64,000 nt of DNA from an uncultured Halomonas sp. (GCF_947501415.1 NZ_CANMVL010000011.1:186001-250000), one strand, 5' to 3'. Positions 28,674-37,741 are shown, numbered from the stretch's first letter. Notes: a model not told the origin generated them from the sequence alone. Numbers and translations: made by a program.

Positions 28674-28898
28674 GGCGAATGTCCTCGAAGCGTGAAAGGC
28701 GCGACCCGGCCCGGGCGGCTGGGGCCTCTCGTGCATGCCGATACCCAGGTCCAGAGGGCGATGCGGGGCGTTCGGGGTCGCGGTAGGAAGTGTCTTGCGG
28801 CATCATATCGCAGGCGGCATCGTGCGTCATGGCTCCCCGCGGCCAGAGGCTGCGGCGGTACCTCCGGGGCGGCCTGATTCGTCGGCGCCGACCTCGTG

Positions 28899-28904
28899 TA
28901 TACT
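28899..28904 (+). promoter_or_regulatory. -10-like element upstream of yibN-secB
   Basis: TATACT lies 80 nt before the yibN ATG, in the divergent gpmI/yibN gap. A weak GATTCG sits 17 nt further up. It is a plausible but unproven promoter for yibN-secB. Confidence 0.35.
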
Positions 28905-28983
28905 AGGCGCCCGGGCGCGCCCCAGCGCCCCTGTTTTATTTACGTGTTATTCACGAGCACCGAGACGAGAGTTATTCGTACCC

Positions 28984-29406
28984 ATGATCGATCAGCTGTT
29001 TGAATTCGTGCAGAACCACCCGCTGCTGGTGGGCGCCTTCCTCCTGGTACTGACCGCCTGGATCCTCTATGAGGCGCGTAACAGTGCCGCCAGTGGCGTA
29101 ACCTCCGGTGAGGCGACCCAGCTGATCAACCGCGAGGATGCGGTGGTGCTGGACACCCGGGAGTCGGGTGACTTCAAGTCTGGCCATATCGCCGGTGCCC
29201 GCAATATTCCTCAGAGTCGCCTCGATGAGCGCATGAACGAACTCGAGAAGGTCAAGGAGAAGCCGATCATCGTGGTCTGCAAGCACGGCCAGGCCGCCGG
29301 GGCGGCCGTGGCCAAACTCTCCAAGGCCGGTTACTCTCGAGTGCTCAAGCTCAAGGGCGGCATGACGCAGTGGCAGGCCGACGGCCTGCCCGTGGTCAAG
29401 AAGTAG
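28984..29406 (+). CDS. yibN: Membrane-anchored rhodanese-like protein (YibN)
   Basis: A single rhodanese domain behind an amino-terminal membrane helix (residues about 14-30). The active-site loop is VVCKHGQAAG with Cys near residue 99, so sulfur-transfer chemistry is possible. It is 140 residues. The location before secB and divergent from gpmI matches the E. coli and Pseudomonas order. A glutaredoxin gene (grxC) usually lies between yibN and secB in those species and is missing here, since the gap is only 46 nt. Confidence 0.9.
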   Translation: MIDQLFEFVQNHPLLVGAFLLVLTAWILYEARNSAASGVTSGEATQLINREDAVVLDTRESGDFKSGHIAGARNIPQSRLDERMNELEKVKEKPIIVVCKHGQAAGAAVAKLSKAGYSRVLKLKGGMTQWQADGLPVVKK

Positions 29407-29452
29407 CCATTGTTTGCCGTAAATTTGTTTACCGTATAAAAGGACCTTTCCC

Positions 29453-29965
29453 ATGGCGGAAGAGAATAACCAGGGCGCCGACGGCCAGGCCGCCGGCCAG
29501 CAGGACAAGCCGCAGCTGCAGTTCGCCGTGCAGCGCATCTACGTCAAGGACATCTCCTTCGAGGCACCCAACTCGCCGGCGGTCTTTCAGCAGCCCTTCA
29601 AGCCCAAGGTGGGCCTGAACCTGGATACCACCAGCACCCAGGTGGGTGATGGCCTCTACGAAGTGACGATCAAGGTCACCGCTCAGGTAACCCACAGTGA
29701 GGAGGGCACGACCTCCTTCCTGGCGGAGCTCGAACAGGCCGGTCTGTTCCGCATTACCGGCATCGAGGGCGAGCAGCTCGACCACACCCTGGGCGCCTTC
29801 TGCCCCAATGTGCTCTTCCCCTATGCCCGTGAGTGCATCGATAACCTGGTCAATCGTGGTGGTTTCCCGCCGCTGATGCTATCGCCGGTCAACTTCGAGG
29901 CGATCTACGCCCGCAAGAAGCAGCGCGCGGCCGAACAGGGCCAGGACGCGCCGGCAACCCAGTGA
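29453..29965 (+). CDS. secB: Protein-export chaperone SecB
   Basis: SecB is the tetrameric cytoplasmic chaperone that holds preproteins unfolded and hands them to SecA. The core is plain: FAVQRIYVKDISFEAPNSP, the VTIKVTAQV strand and LGAFCPNVLFPYARECIDN with RGGFPPLMLSPVNFEAIY. Its 170 residues include slightly longer Gln/Ala-rich tails than E. coli (155). It follows yibN by 46 nt. Confidence 0.96.
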   Translation: MAEENNQGADGQAAGQQDKPQLQFAVQRIYVKDISFEAPNSPAVFQQPFKPKVGLNLDTTSTQVGDGLYEVTIKVTAQVTHSEEGTTSFLAELEQAGLFRITGIEGEQLDHTLGAFCPNVLFPYARECIDNLVNRGGFPPLMLSPVNFEAIYARKKQRAAEQGQDAPATQ

Positions 29966-29989
29966 TGCAGCGCGAGTGGCTCTAAGGTG

Positions 29990-30733
29990 ATGACCAAGAG
30001 ATCGCCGCGTATCCACGTCGCCGCCGACCTGCGTGTCGGCGGCGACGTCGTTCTGCCCGAGGGGCCTGCCCGCCATGTGGCGCGGGTGTTGCGCCTGGGT
30101 GAAGGGGCCGCGCTGCGGCTGTTCGACGGCGCGGGCCTCGAAGCCAGTGCGGTGCTGGTGGAGGCCTCGCGCAAGCGGGTAGTCGCGCGTGTCGAGTCGG
30201 TGACCACCGGAGCCTGCGAGTCGCCGTTGACGGTGCACCTGGGTCAGGCGATCTCCAAGGGGGATCGCATGGACTACGCCATCCAGAAGGCCGTGGAGCT
30301 CGGCGTGGCCGCCATCACACCGCTCTATACCGAGCATGGTGATGTACGCCTGAAGGGTGATCGCGAGACGAAGAAGCTTGCCCACTGGCAGGCCGTGGCG
30401 GCCAGCGCCTGCGAGCAGTGTGGGCGTGCCGTGGTACCGCCGGTGCACCCACCCCTCGGCCTGGCCGACTGGCTGGTCGAGCGCGACGAGGCACTCCGCC
30501 TGGTGCTGCATCCGGAGACCGACGGAGGTCTGGATAGCGAGTCATCTCCCAATGGCGTGGCCCTGCTGATCGGTCCCGAGGGGGGGCTGGCCGAGGCGGA
30601 GGTCGCGGCCGCCCGCGAGGCTGGCTTCGGGCCGCTCTCCCTGGGGCCGCGTATCCTGCGTACCGAGACCGCTCCGGTGGTGGCACTCTCCCTGCTGCAG
30701 TACCGTTTCGGGGATCTTGACGAGAATCGCTGA
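29990..30733 (+). CDS. rsmE: 16S rRNA (uracil-1498-N3) methyltransferase
   Basis: A SPOUT methyltransferase that modifies U1498 of 16S rRNA. It has an amino-terminal PUA-like domain (HVARVLRLGEGAALRLFDG) and a carboxy-terminal knot with LLIGPEGGLAEAEVAAA and LGPRILRTETAPVVAL, the SAM-binding signature. It is about 247 residues. The ATG at 29990 is used; a GTG immediately before it is also in frame. Gene order rsmE...gshB is common in gammaproteobacteria. Confidence 0.94.
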   Translation: MTKRSPRIHVAADLRVGGDVVLPEGPARHVARVLRLGEGAALRLFDGAGLEASAVLVEASRKRVVARVESVTTGACESPLTVHLGQAISKGDRMDYAIQKAVELGVAAITPLYTEHGDVRLKGDRETKKLAHWQAVAASACEQCGRAVVPPVHPPLGLADWLVERDEALRLVLHPETDGGLDSESSPNGVALLIGPEGGLAEAEVAAAREAGFGPLSLGPRILRTETAPVVALSLLQYRFGDLDENR

Positions 30734-30790
30734 CACTTTCGCTCGGCCCCATCGAGTGCCGCTCCCCCTACCTCTCTATGGATATGTATC

Positions 30791-31510
30791 ATGACCGATC
30801 GCCGCGACTCCCGTTCCGCCCCTTCTGGCCCTGCTGCCCAGCGCCCCGGGCGACGCTATCGGGCGCCGAAGTGTCACGTGGGCGAGGTGGCCTATCTGGA
30901 GGTGGTCACCGTCAATGATATCGGCGCCTTTCTCGACTGGGGGCAGCCCCGTGACCTGTTGCTTCCCTATGGAGAGCAGCGTTTCCGGCCCAGTGTCGGC
31001 AAGCGAGTGCTGGTCCGCATCTACGAGGACCAGCAGGGGCGGCCGGTAGCCTCCCAGAAGCTCGAGCGCTTCGTTGCCGATGAGGCCGAGGGGCTTCGCG
31101 CCGGCGACGAGGTGATTCTGGTGGTCGCCGAGCAGACCGACCTCGGCCTCAAGGCGGTGGTCAACCACCGCTTCTGGGGGGTGCTCTATCGCGATGACAT
31201 GACCCGACCGCTGCGTCGTGGCCAGCGCCTGACCGGCTACGTGAAGCGGCTGCGCGAGGACAACCGCCTGGACCTCTCGCTGTTGCCCCCGGGCGAGGCG
31301 CGCCTGGACGTGGTGGGGGAGGCGGTGCTCAAGGCGCTGCGCGAGAGCGGTGGCTATCTACCGCTGGGCGACAAGAGCGATGCCGCCGAGATCAAGGCGC
31401 GCCTGGGAGTAAGCAAGAACGCCTTCAAGCAGGCCATCGGCCGGCTCTACAAGCGTCAGCTGATCACCCTGGAGCCTACCGGTATCCGGCTGGCGCCGAG
31501 CGGCGAGTAG
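30791..31510 (+). CDS. CvfB-like S1/winged-helix RNA-binding protein
   Basis: A 239-residue protein of the CvfB/YitL family. An amino-terminal S1-like domain (VGEVAYLEVVTVNDIGAFLDWG) is followed by a second S1-like repeat (RRGQRLTGYVKRLREDNRLDLSL). A carboxy-terminal winged helix follows (ALRESGGYLPLGDKSDAAEIKARLGVSKNAFKQAIGRL). In Gram-positives CvfB influences virulence gene expression; in this group the role is unknown. The first 22 residues are basic and disordered. It lies between rsmE and gshB. Confidence 0.82.
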   Translation: MTDRRDSRSAPSGPAAQRPGRRYRAPKCHVGEVAYLEVVTVNDIGAFLDWGQPRDLLLPYGEQRFRPSVGKRVLVRIYEDQQGRPVASQKLERFVADEAEGLRAGDEVILVVAEQTDLGLKAVVNHRFWGVLYRDDMTRPLRRGQRLTGYVKRLREDNRLDLSLLPPGEARLDVVGEAVLKALRESGGYLPLGDKSDAAEIKARLGVSKNAFKQAIGRLYKRQLITLEPTGIRLAPSGE

Positions 31511-31555
31511 CCGGCATACTGGCCCTATTCATACTCTCGATCGGAACCCGACCCC

Positions 31556-32524
31556 ATGAGCGAACGTGCGCTGAAGATCGGCGTGGTGATGGACCCCATC
31601 GCGGACATCACCTACAAGAAGGACACCTCCCTGGCCCTGCTGTGGGCCGCCCGGGATCGCGGTGCCGCCCTCTACTACCTGGAACCCGGTGATCTCTTCC
31701 TGCGCGATGGGCGGGCCTTCGGGCGCATGCGCGACCTCGAGGTGCATCGAGACCCCGGTCACTGGTATGACCTGGGCGAGCCCGCGCCGCGCCCCCTGGC
31801 CGAGCTGGATGTGATCCTGATGCGTCAGGACCCGCCGGTGGATACCGACTTCCTCAATGCGGTGCATCTGCTCGGCTTCGCCGAGCGCGAGGGGGTGCTG
31901 GTGGTCAACCCCACCCGGGCGCTGCTCGAGTGCAACGAGAAGCTCTTCGCCCAGCAGTTTCCCCAATGCTGTGCGCCGACCCTGGTCTCGTGCAGCGAGA
32001 CCGAGCTGCGTGCCTTCCATGCCGAGCATCAGGATGTGATTCTCAAGCCGCTGGACGGCATGGGCGGCAGCGGGATCTTTCATGTCGGCCCCGAGGGGCG
32101 CAACCTGGGTGCGGTGATCGAGACCCTCACCGAGCGCGGCCGGCGCCAGATCATGGCCCAGCGCTACCTGCCCGAAATCAAGGATGGTGACACCCGTATC
32201 CTGCTGGTGGATGGCGAGCCGGTGCCCTATGGCCTGGCCCGGGTACCGATGGCGGGCGAGACCCGCGGCAATCTGGCCGCCGGCGGCAGCGGGGTCAGCC
32301 GCGAGCTCACCGAGCGTGATCACTGGCTGGTTGGCCAGGTGCAACCGATGATTCGCGAGAAGGGGCTGATGTTCGTGGGACTCGATGTGATCGGTGACTT
32401 CATCACCGAGATCAACGTGACCAGCCCCACCTGTGTGCGCGAGATCGACGACCAGCGTGGTACCGATATCGCCGGCCTGCTGATGGATGCCATCGAGCGT
32501 CGCCTTGCGGCGGCGCAAGGCTGA
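31556..32524 (+). CDS. gshB: Glutathione synthetase
   Basis: An ATP-grasp ligase that joins gamma-glutamylcysteine and glycine. Landmarks are KIGVVMDPIADITYKKDTSL at the amino terminus, VILKPLDGMGGSGIFHV near residue 165, and NVTSPTCVREIDDQRG at the carboxy end, which binds the metal and substrate. Its 322 residues are typical (E. coli 316). It is followed 14 nt later by a TonB gene, the order seen in Pseudomonas. Confidence 0.96.
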   Translation: MSERALKIGVVMDPIADITYKKDTSLALLWAARDRGAALYYLEPGDLFLRDGRAFGRMRDLEVHRDPGHWYDLGEPAPRPLAELDVILMRQDPPVDTDFLNAVHLLGFAEREGVLVVNPTRALLECNEKLFAQQFPQCCAPTLVSCSETELRAFHAEHQDVILKPLDGMGGSGIFHVGPEGRNLGAVIETLTERGRRQIMAQRYLPEIKDGDTRILLVDGEPVPYGLARVPMAGETRGNLAAGGSGVSRELTERDHWLVGQVQPMIREKGLMFVGLDVIGDFITEINVTSPTCVREIDDQRGTDIAGLLMDAIERRLAAAQG

Positions 32525-32538
32525 GGCGCGAGGCCACC

Positions 32539-33459
32539 ATGACGCTTGCCGTCGGCGACCCCATCCAGTATGCCCCGGTCACCCGCCCCTATCGGCGCTG
32601 GCTGGCCTGGTCGCTGGCGCTGCTGCTGCACCTGGCGATGATCGGCGTGGTGGCGAGCTGGCAGTTCGCCGCGTCCCCCCCCGAGCGCTCGAGCCTCGAC
32701 GTGGTGTTGGTGACTCGCCCCGCCGAGGCGCCGGTAAACGCCGAGGCCATCGCCGAAACCGACCAGCAGGCGGCCGGCACCCAGCAGGAGGAGGCGCCTG
32801 CCGAGTCGCGTGCGGCCCCGGTGGAGGCCCCGGCAACGGCGCAGCAGGGGGCCAGGGATGTCGACCCCGCCACGCCGGCACCACCCGAATCGGCCGAGCG
32901 GGTCACTCCCGATGCACCGCCGGTCGAGGAGGCGCCACCGGTGACGGAATCCGGGGCCGAGAGCCCGATGCCGCCGACACCCCGTGAGGCCCCTCTGGCG
33001 GCTGCTGCCGAGGCCGAGCCTCGAGTGGCGGCGCCAACCGCATCGGGCCGCGACCTGCTCGCCGACGCCACCCGCAGCATTCGCGAGCAGGGCCTCGCCC
33101 CGACCTCCCGGGGTCTCGACAGTGCGGCCCCTCGCCAGGCCGCCCAGCGCGCCGCCGAGGCGCGCTATATCGATGACTGGACGCGACGTGTCGAAGCCTA
33201 TGGCAATCGTGTGCATCCGGCACCGCGTCATCTTCAGGGCCAGCTGCGCATTCGGGTGGTAGTCGGTCGTGGTGGCGAGTTGCGCCAGGCGGAGGTGGTA
33301 CAATCGTCGGGACATCCCGAACTCGACCAGGCGGCGCTGGATACCGTTCATGGTGCCGCACCCTATCGCCCCTTCGATGCGGGCATGGGCAACCTGGACA
33401 CGCTCTCCATCACCCGCGTCTGGCGGTTCGGTCAAGGCAACAATTACGGCGTGCGTTAG
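32539..33459 (+). CDS. TonB-type energy transducer
   Basis: A 306-residue TonB-family protein. A cytoplasmic tail is followed by a membrane helix at about residues 20-42 (WSLALLLHLAMIGVVASW). A Pro/Ala/Glu-rich periplasmic spacer covers roughly 55-180. A carboxy-terminal TonB_C domain follows, with QGQLRIRVVVGRGGELRQAEVV and SSGHPELDQAALDTVHGAAPY. No exbB or exbD is nearby. The gshB-tonB-yqgE order matches the TonB3-type locus of Pseudomonas aeruginosa. The substrate pathway cannot be told from the sequence. Confidence 0.9.
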   Translation: MTLAVGDPIQYAPVTRPYRRWLAWSLALLLHLAMIGVVASWQFAASPPERSSLDVVLVTRPAEAPVNAEAIAETDQQAAGTQQEEAPAESRAAPVEAPATAQQGARDVDPATPAPPESAERVTPDAPPVEEAPPVTESGAESPMPPTPREAPLAAAAEAEPRVAAPTASGRDLLADATRSIREQGLAPTSRGLDSAAPRQAAQRAAEARYIDDWTRRVEAYGNRVHPAPRHLQGQLRIRVVVGRGGELRQAEVVQSSGHPELDQAALDTVHGAAPYRPFDAGMGNLDTLSITRVWRFGQGNNYGVR

Positions 33460-33476
33460 AACCGCCGGGGAGTCTC

Positions 33477-34049
33477 ATGCAATCCGTGGAAAACTTCGGC
33501 CTGAAAGATCACTTTCTGCTGGCGATGCCACACCAGGAAGATCCCAATTTCGCCGGCACGCTCGGCTATCTGTGTGATCATGACGAGAAGGGCACCATGG
33601 GGGTGATCGTCAACCGCCCCCTCGAGCTGACGCTGGAAGCGCTGTTCGAGCAGCTCGACCTCGGCGGCGAGGAGAGTCCGCATCGCAACGCACCGGTCTA
33701 CTTCGGTGGCCCGGTGCACAAGGATCGTGGCTTCATCCTGCATCGCGGCGTCAGCGATGAGTGGGACTCCAGCATTCAGGTCACCGACGAGGTTGCCCTG
33801 ACCACCTCCATGGACATGCTTCAGGCGCTGGCCGCCGGTCGCGGCCCCGAACATTTCCTGGTGTGCCTGGGCTGCGCCGGGTGGGAGTCGGGCCAGCTCG
33901 AGGCCGAGTTGCTCGACAATGCCTGGCTGACCGTGGAGGGGCGCAGCGATATCCTCTTCGAGGTGCCACCGGAGCAGCGACTGAATGCCGCCGCCGGTAT
34001 TCTCGGTGTCGACCTCAATCTGATGACCCGTGAGGCGGGGCACTCATGA
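33477..34049 (+). CDS. yqgE: YqgE/AlgH family protein
   Basis: A 190-residue protein of the YqgE/AlgH (UPF0301) family. Family blocks are LKDHFLLAMPHQEDPNFAGT, GVIVNRPLELTLEALFEQL and FLVCLGCAGWESGQLEAEL. In Pseudomonas, AlgH has been reported to affect alginate synthesis; the biochemical function is unclear. Shine-Dalgarno GGGGAG precedes the start. It is followed by ruvX, the standard pair. Confidence 0.93.
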   Translation: MQSVENFGLKDHFLLAMPHQEDPNFAGTLGYLCDHDEKGTMGVIVNRPLELTLEALFEQLDLGGEESPHRNAPVYFGGPVHKDRGFILHRGVSDEWDSSIQVTDEVALTTSMDMLQALAAGRGPEHFLVCLGCAGWESGQLEAELLDNAWLTVEGRSDILFEVPPEQRLNAAAGILGVDLNLMTREAGHS

Positions 34050-34077
34050 GCAGCTCCCTGATGACAGGAGGTCGTTG

Positions 34078-34518
34078 ATGGCCAGGCCAGGCGAGCGCAT
34101 GATCCTGGGCTTCGACTTCGGCACCCGCCGCATCGGCGTGGCGGTGGGCAACGAGCTGCTGGGAAGTGCCCGGGAACTGGACCCATTGTCGGCCCGGGAG
34201 GGCATTCCCGACTGGAGACAGGTGGGGCGGCTTGTCGAGGAGTGGCAGCCCGACCTCTTCGTGGTGGGTCTACCGCTCACGGCGGCGGGTGAGGAGCAGG
34301 AGATGAGCACCCGTGCCCGCAAGTTCGGCAAGCGTCTGTTTGGGCGTTACGGGGTGCCCTGTGAAATGGTCGATGAGCGCGGCTCCACCGGCGAGGCCAA
34401 GGCGATCGCTCGGGAGCGTGGCCACCGAGGCAGCTGGCGTGACGAAGGTGTCGATGGCATCAGCGCGGTGCTGATCGTCGAACGCTGGTTCGTCGCCCGT
34501 GAGGGGCTGCCCCGGTAA
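34078..34518 (+). CDS. ruvX: Holliday-junction resolvase-like protein RuvX/YqgF
   Basis: An RNase H-like nuclease, 146 residues, implicated in 16S rRNA 5' maturation and Holliday junctions. The amino terminus MILGFDFGTRRIGVAVGNEL carries the first catalytic Asp. VVGLPLTAAGEEQE and VDERGSTGEAKA follow, with a further acidic residue in DEGVDGISAVLI. The start at 34078 has a strong Shine-Dalgarno (CAGGAGGT); an upstream frame overlapping yqgE is rejected. Confidence 0.93.
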   Translation: MARPGERMILGFDFGTRRIGVAVGNELLGSARELDPLSAREGIPDWRQVGRLVEEWQPDLFVVGLPLTAAGEEQEMSTRARKFGKRLFGRYGVPCEMVDERGSTGEAKAIARERGHRGSWRDEGVDGISAVLIVERWFVAREGLPR

Positions 34519-34540
34519 GGTCTGATTCAGCGCTGACGCC

Positions 34541-35173
34541 TCAGGCGGCGCCGGGCCGCTTGAAGTCTCCTACCGAGACACCGGCAAACTTTTCCAGGAA
34601 GAATACCAGCGTGGCGGGGTGGCGGAAGCGCTCCTCGAAGGCCTCGCGCTCGGCGTGGCGACGGCGCGTCACGCTGGCGTGGTAAGCGTCACCGCTCTTG
34701 ATCACCGTGACTCGCGACTCGCGCTCACCGTCACGACTCTCGGCCTGCAGCGGGCCCTCCCCCTCCTCCAGCATCGCCTCCAGCCGCCGGGCAGCCTCCA
34801 GCTCCTCGGGGGTGGCCCAGTGCGCCTGGTCGCGGTCGCCGTAACGATAGAGGATCACCACCAGCAGCAGCGAGAAGATCGTGCTGGCCAGCAACCAGGT
34901 GAGCATTTCGCCGGAAAGCGACAGACTGAATATCGCCCACAGCTGGATCAGTGCCACTACCGCCAGCACCGCCGCCAGTGGTCGCCACAGGCCCGGGTTC
35001 ATGAAGCCACGGTTGAGGGTATACCCCCATAGCCCCACGACTGCCAGGGCCCCGAGTACGAGCTGAACCAGAGATAGGGCACTGCCACCGCCGGCCAGCA
35101 GGGCAATGCCTCCGACCAGCAGCAGCACGGTATAGAAGAGGGCCAGGAGCCGGTAGGCGCGTTGCAGATTCAT
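34541..35173 (-). CDS. Membrane protein of unknown function
   Basis: I do not recognise this protein. It has 210 residues, with four to five hydrophobic segments over about 5-125. A soluble, charged carboxy-terminal part follows with several Arg/Glu-rich stretches (RRRHAEREAFEERF). The ATG at 35173 is preceded by AGAGG at good spacing; an upstream start at 35209 lacks one. GC-biased codon use is host-like. It converges on ruvX and lies downstream of pyrB, 74 nt after its stop. Confidence 0.7.
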   Translation of the reverse strand: MNLQRAYRLLALFYTVLLLVGGIALLAGGGSALSLVQLVLGALAVVGLWGYTLNRGFMNPGLWRPLAAVLAVVALIQLWAIFSLSLSGEMLTWLLASTIFSLLLVVILYRYGDRDQAHWATPEELEAARRLEAMLEEGEGPLQAESRDGERESRVTVIKSGDAYHASVTRRRHAEREAFEERFRHPATLVFFLEKFAGVSVGDFKRPGAA

Positions 35174-35247
35174 GTCGTGGTGCCTCTTGCCGCCAAGGGG
35201 AGGGATCACCCCTCAGCATAGGCGAGGACAATGACTCCGCGCGTTGC

Positions 35248-36282
35248 CTACAGCGTCGGGTCGTCAACGCCCAGGCGAGGCGGCACGAACCAGCGCACCG
35301 GCCGCAGCTCCTGCTCGATCAGCTGGTCCACCTCGAGCAAAGTGGCGAAGATCGCCATGCGTACCGGAATGCCGTTGTCGGTCTGGCGGAAGACAGCCAG
35401 GCGCGGATCACCGTTGAGGTCGACGTCGAGATCATTGGCCTCGGGGCGGCTGTCCCGCGGCAGCGGGTGCATCACCAGGGTGTCGCGCCCACAGCGAGTG
35501 TCCAGGAAGGCGCGGTCCACGGTGAAGTCGCGTGACAGGCAGAAGCCCTCGCTCATCTCGGCGGTAAAGCGCTCCTTCTGGATGCGCGTGGTATAGACCA
35601 CGTCCACATCGGTATAATCCTGGGCCAGGCTGTCGCGCTGCTCGACGCGGTGGCCTCGGGAGGTCACCAGGTCGATCAGCTGGCTGGGCATTTCCAGTCC
35701 CGGCGGCGCTACCAGGGTGATGCGCATGGGGGCGTAGAGGGACAGCAGCTTGATCAGCGAGTGGACGGTGCGCCCGTACTTGAGATCACCGGTCATCAGC
35801 ACATGGGCACCGGCAAGCTGCTTGCCTAGCCGGGTGAACTCCTTGTCGATGGTGTAGAGGTCGAGCAGGGCCTGGCTGGGGTGTTCGCCGGGCCCGTCAC
35901 CACCGTTGATCACCGGTACATGGGTGGCGGCGGCGAACTCGGCCACCGATCCAAGCTCCGGATGGCGCATCACGATGGCATCGCAGTAGCCGCTCATTAC
36001 CCGGCTGGTGTCGTAGAGCGACTCGCCCTTGGCCATGGAGGAGAAGGTGAAGCCGGTGGTGTCGCAGACGCTGCCACCGAGGCGGCAGAAGGCGGCATTG
36101 AAGCTGACCCGGGTACGGGTGCTGGCCTCGAAGAAGAGATTGCCGAGCACGGCCCCTTCCAGCACGCGGGTGACCTGGCGTCGCTGGGCGATGGGCTCCA
36201 TGCGGGCGGCTACCCGCATCAGGTGATCGACATCGTCGCGGGACAGGGAATCGACGGAGAGCAGATGGTGACTCATCGGCAT
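35248..36282 (-). CDS. pyrB: Aspartate carbamoyltransferase
   Basis: The committed pyrimidine step, joining carbamoyl phosphate and aspartate. The carbamoyl-phosphate loop FFEASTRTRVSF (Ser54-Arg58) is present, as are GGDGPGEHPSQALLDLYTI and VMHPLPRDSRPEAN. Its 344 residues are longer than E. coli PyrB (311), owing to an extended amino-terminal region and carboxy tail. No pyrI or pyrC-like gene is adjacent. A second in-frame ATG lies at 36276. It is downstream of the MFS gene on the same strand with a 124-nt gap. Confidence 0.94.
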   Translation of the reverse strand: MPMSHHLLSVDSLSRDDVDHLMRVAARMEPIAQRRQVTRVLEGAVLGNLFFEASTRTRVSFNAAFCRLGGSVCDTTGFTFSSMAKGESLYDTSRVMSGYCDAIVMRHPELGSVAEFAAATHVPVINGGDGPGEHPSQALLDLYTIDKEFTRLGKQLAGAHVLMTGDLKYGRTVHSLIKLLSLYAPMRITLVAPPGLEMPSQLIDLVTSRGHRVEQRDSLAQDYTDVDVVYTTRIQKERFTAEMSEGFCLSRDFTVDRAFLDTRCGRDTLVMHPLPRDSRPEANDLDVDLNGDPRLAVFRQTDNGIPVRMAIFATLLEVDQLIEQELRPVRWFVPPRLGVDDPTL

Positions 36283-36406
36283 GGCCTCGGCTGGGGCGAA
36301 TGAACGGCCGCTAGTGTAGCGCCGAGGGCGGTCGGGTTCACCGGTTGTAGCAGATGGTTTCGTGTACCTCCGCTGTGAGCGGGGTCAAGTGCCTGTCAAA
36401 CTCGAC

Positions 36407-37603
36407 TCACACCGAGGATTTGCCACGCTGTCTGATCAATCCAGCGTAGGCCGTGAACGAAATCAGCCCGCCCAGCGCGATGGCAATCGCCATGGTGCGT
36501 GAGGTGCCGTCATGGAACTGGCCCACCAGCGCTCCGCCCAGCGCGGCGATCGTCATCTGCAGGAAGCCGAACAGTGACGAGGCCGAGCCAGCACATTGAG
36601 GGTTCGGGGCGAGAGCCCCGGCCATGCTCTGGGGCATCACGATGCCAAAACCGAACAGGAAGATGACGTGGGGGGCGATCACGGCCCATGGTTCGTGAAC
36701 CCCCGCGATGGCCAGGATGGCCATGGTGGTGCCGGCCAGGGCGCACATCAGGCTGGCCAGCATCAGCAGGTAGTCGCGTCCCAGGCGCTGGCTGTAACGG
36801 CCACTGCATAGCGTGCCGAAGAAGAAGCCGGCGACGATCAGGACAAAGCCGCTGCCGTACTGAAAAGGCGACAGGCCCATGTACTCGATAAGCACGAATG
36901 ATGACCCGGAGAGAAAGGCAAACAGGCCGGCAAAACCACTGGCGTTGATCAAGGTATAGCCAACGAAGCTGCGTTGAGTCAGCAGCATGCGGTAGTTGGC
37001 CAGGATCATCCCAGCCGTCATCGATTGTCGACGATTGGCGGGTAGCGGTTCGGGTATCATCAGGATGAGAATCAGCAGCATGATGGCGGCATAGATCGCC
37101 AGCAACATAAAGACCGACTCCCAGCCGAAGAACAGCAGAAGCCCTGCCCCTACCGCTGGCGCCAGTGCCGGCGCCAGCGCCATGGTACTGGCCATATGAG
37201 AGAGAGCGCGCCCGGCCGCGATGGGGTCGTAGATATCACGCACGGCGGCGCGTGCTAGCACGGGGCCTGCGGCGCCGCCGAAGGCCTGTAGAAAGCGTCC
37301 AACGAGCAGCCATTCGATAGTCGGCGCGACGACGCATAGCAGGCTGGCAGCGAGAAACAGCGCGAGGCCGGCGACCATCACGGGCTTGCGGCCGAAATGG
37401 TCGGAGACTGGCCCGACAAACAGCTGGGCCAGGGCGAAGCCTGCCATGTAGAAGCTCAGCGTCAACTGAACCTGGTCGGGACCGGTATCGAGAGCCTCGG
37501 CCATGCTGGGCATGGCAGGCAGGTACATATCGGTGGCCAGCGGGCCCAGGGCAGTCAGTGCGGCCAGGATCAGGATGGTGGCGGGAGAAGTCAGCCTCAG
37601 CAC
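36407..37603 (-). CDS. Bcr/CflA-family drug efflux transporter (MFS)
   Basis: A 12-helix major facilitator of 398 residues in the DHA1 Bcr/CflA group, probably exporting small drugs or metabolites across the inner membrane in exchange for protons. Typical motifs are ATDMYLPAMPSMAEAL in helix 1, FVGPVSDHFGRKPVMVAGL (motif A) after helix 2, and APALAPAVGAGLL (motif C) in helix 5. It lies between iclR and pyrB. An intrinsic terminator ends 28 nt upstream of its start. Substrate is unknown. Confidence 0.9.
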   Translation of the reverse strand: MLRLTSPATILILAALTALGPLATDMYLPAMPSMAEALDTGPDQVQLTLSFYMAGFALAQLFVGPVSDHFGRKPVMVAGLALFLAASLLCVVAPTIEWLLVGRFLQAFGGAAGPVLARAAVRDIYDPIAAGRALSHMASTMALAPALAPAVGAGLLLFFGWESVFMLLAIYAAIMLLILILMIPEPLPANRRQSMTAGMILANYRMLLTQRSFVGYTLINASGFAGLFAFLSGSSFVLIEYMGLSPFQYGSGFVLIVAGFFFGTLCSGRYSQRLGRDYLLMLASLMCALAGTTMAILAIAGVHEPWAVIAPHVIFLFGFGIVMPQSMAGALAPNPQCAGSASSLFGFLQMTIAALGGALVGQFHDGTSRTMAIAIALGGLISFTAYAGLIRQRGKSSV

Positions 37604-37631
37604 CGGAATCTCCTTGAGATTATTATCCTGC

Positions 37632-37678
37632 AGAAAAGAAAACGGGCAGGACCTCGGGGGCGCCCCGATGTCGTGCCC
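37632..37678 (-). terminator. Intrinsic terminator of iclR
   Basis: An imperfect hairpin (37644-37659 with 37663-37678, two mismatches) is followed on the minus strand by GTTTTCTTTTCTG. It lies downstream of iclR and directly upstream of the MFS gene, so the MFS promoter must overlap it or lie beyond it. Confidence 0.7.
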
Positions 37679-37741
37679 ATTCCATTAGCCTGCTAGTTTA
37701 TCAGTGGGCGTTCGGCCGTGTCTTCGCGCACCTGCGAGTGA

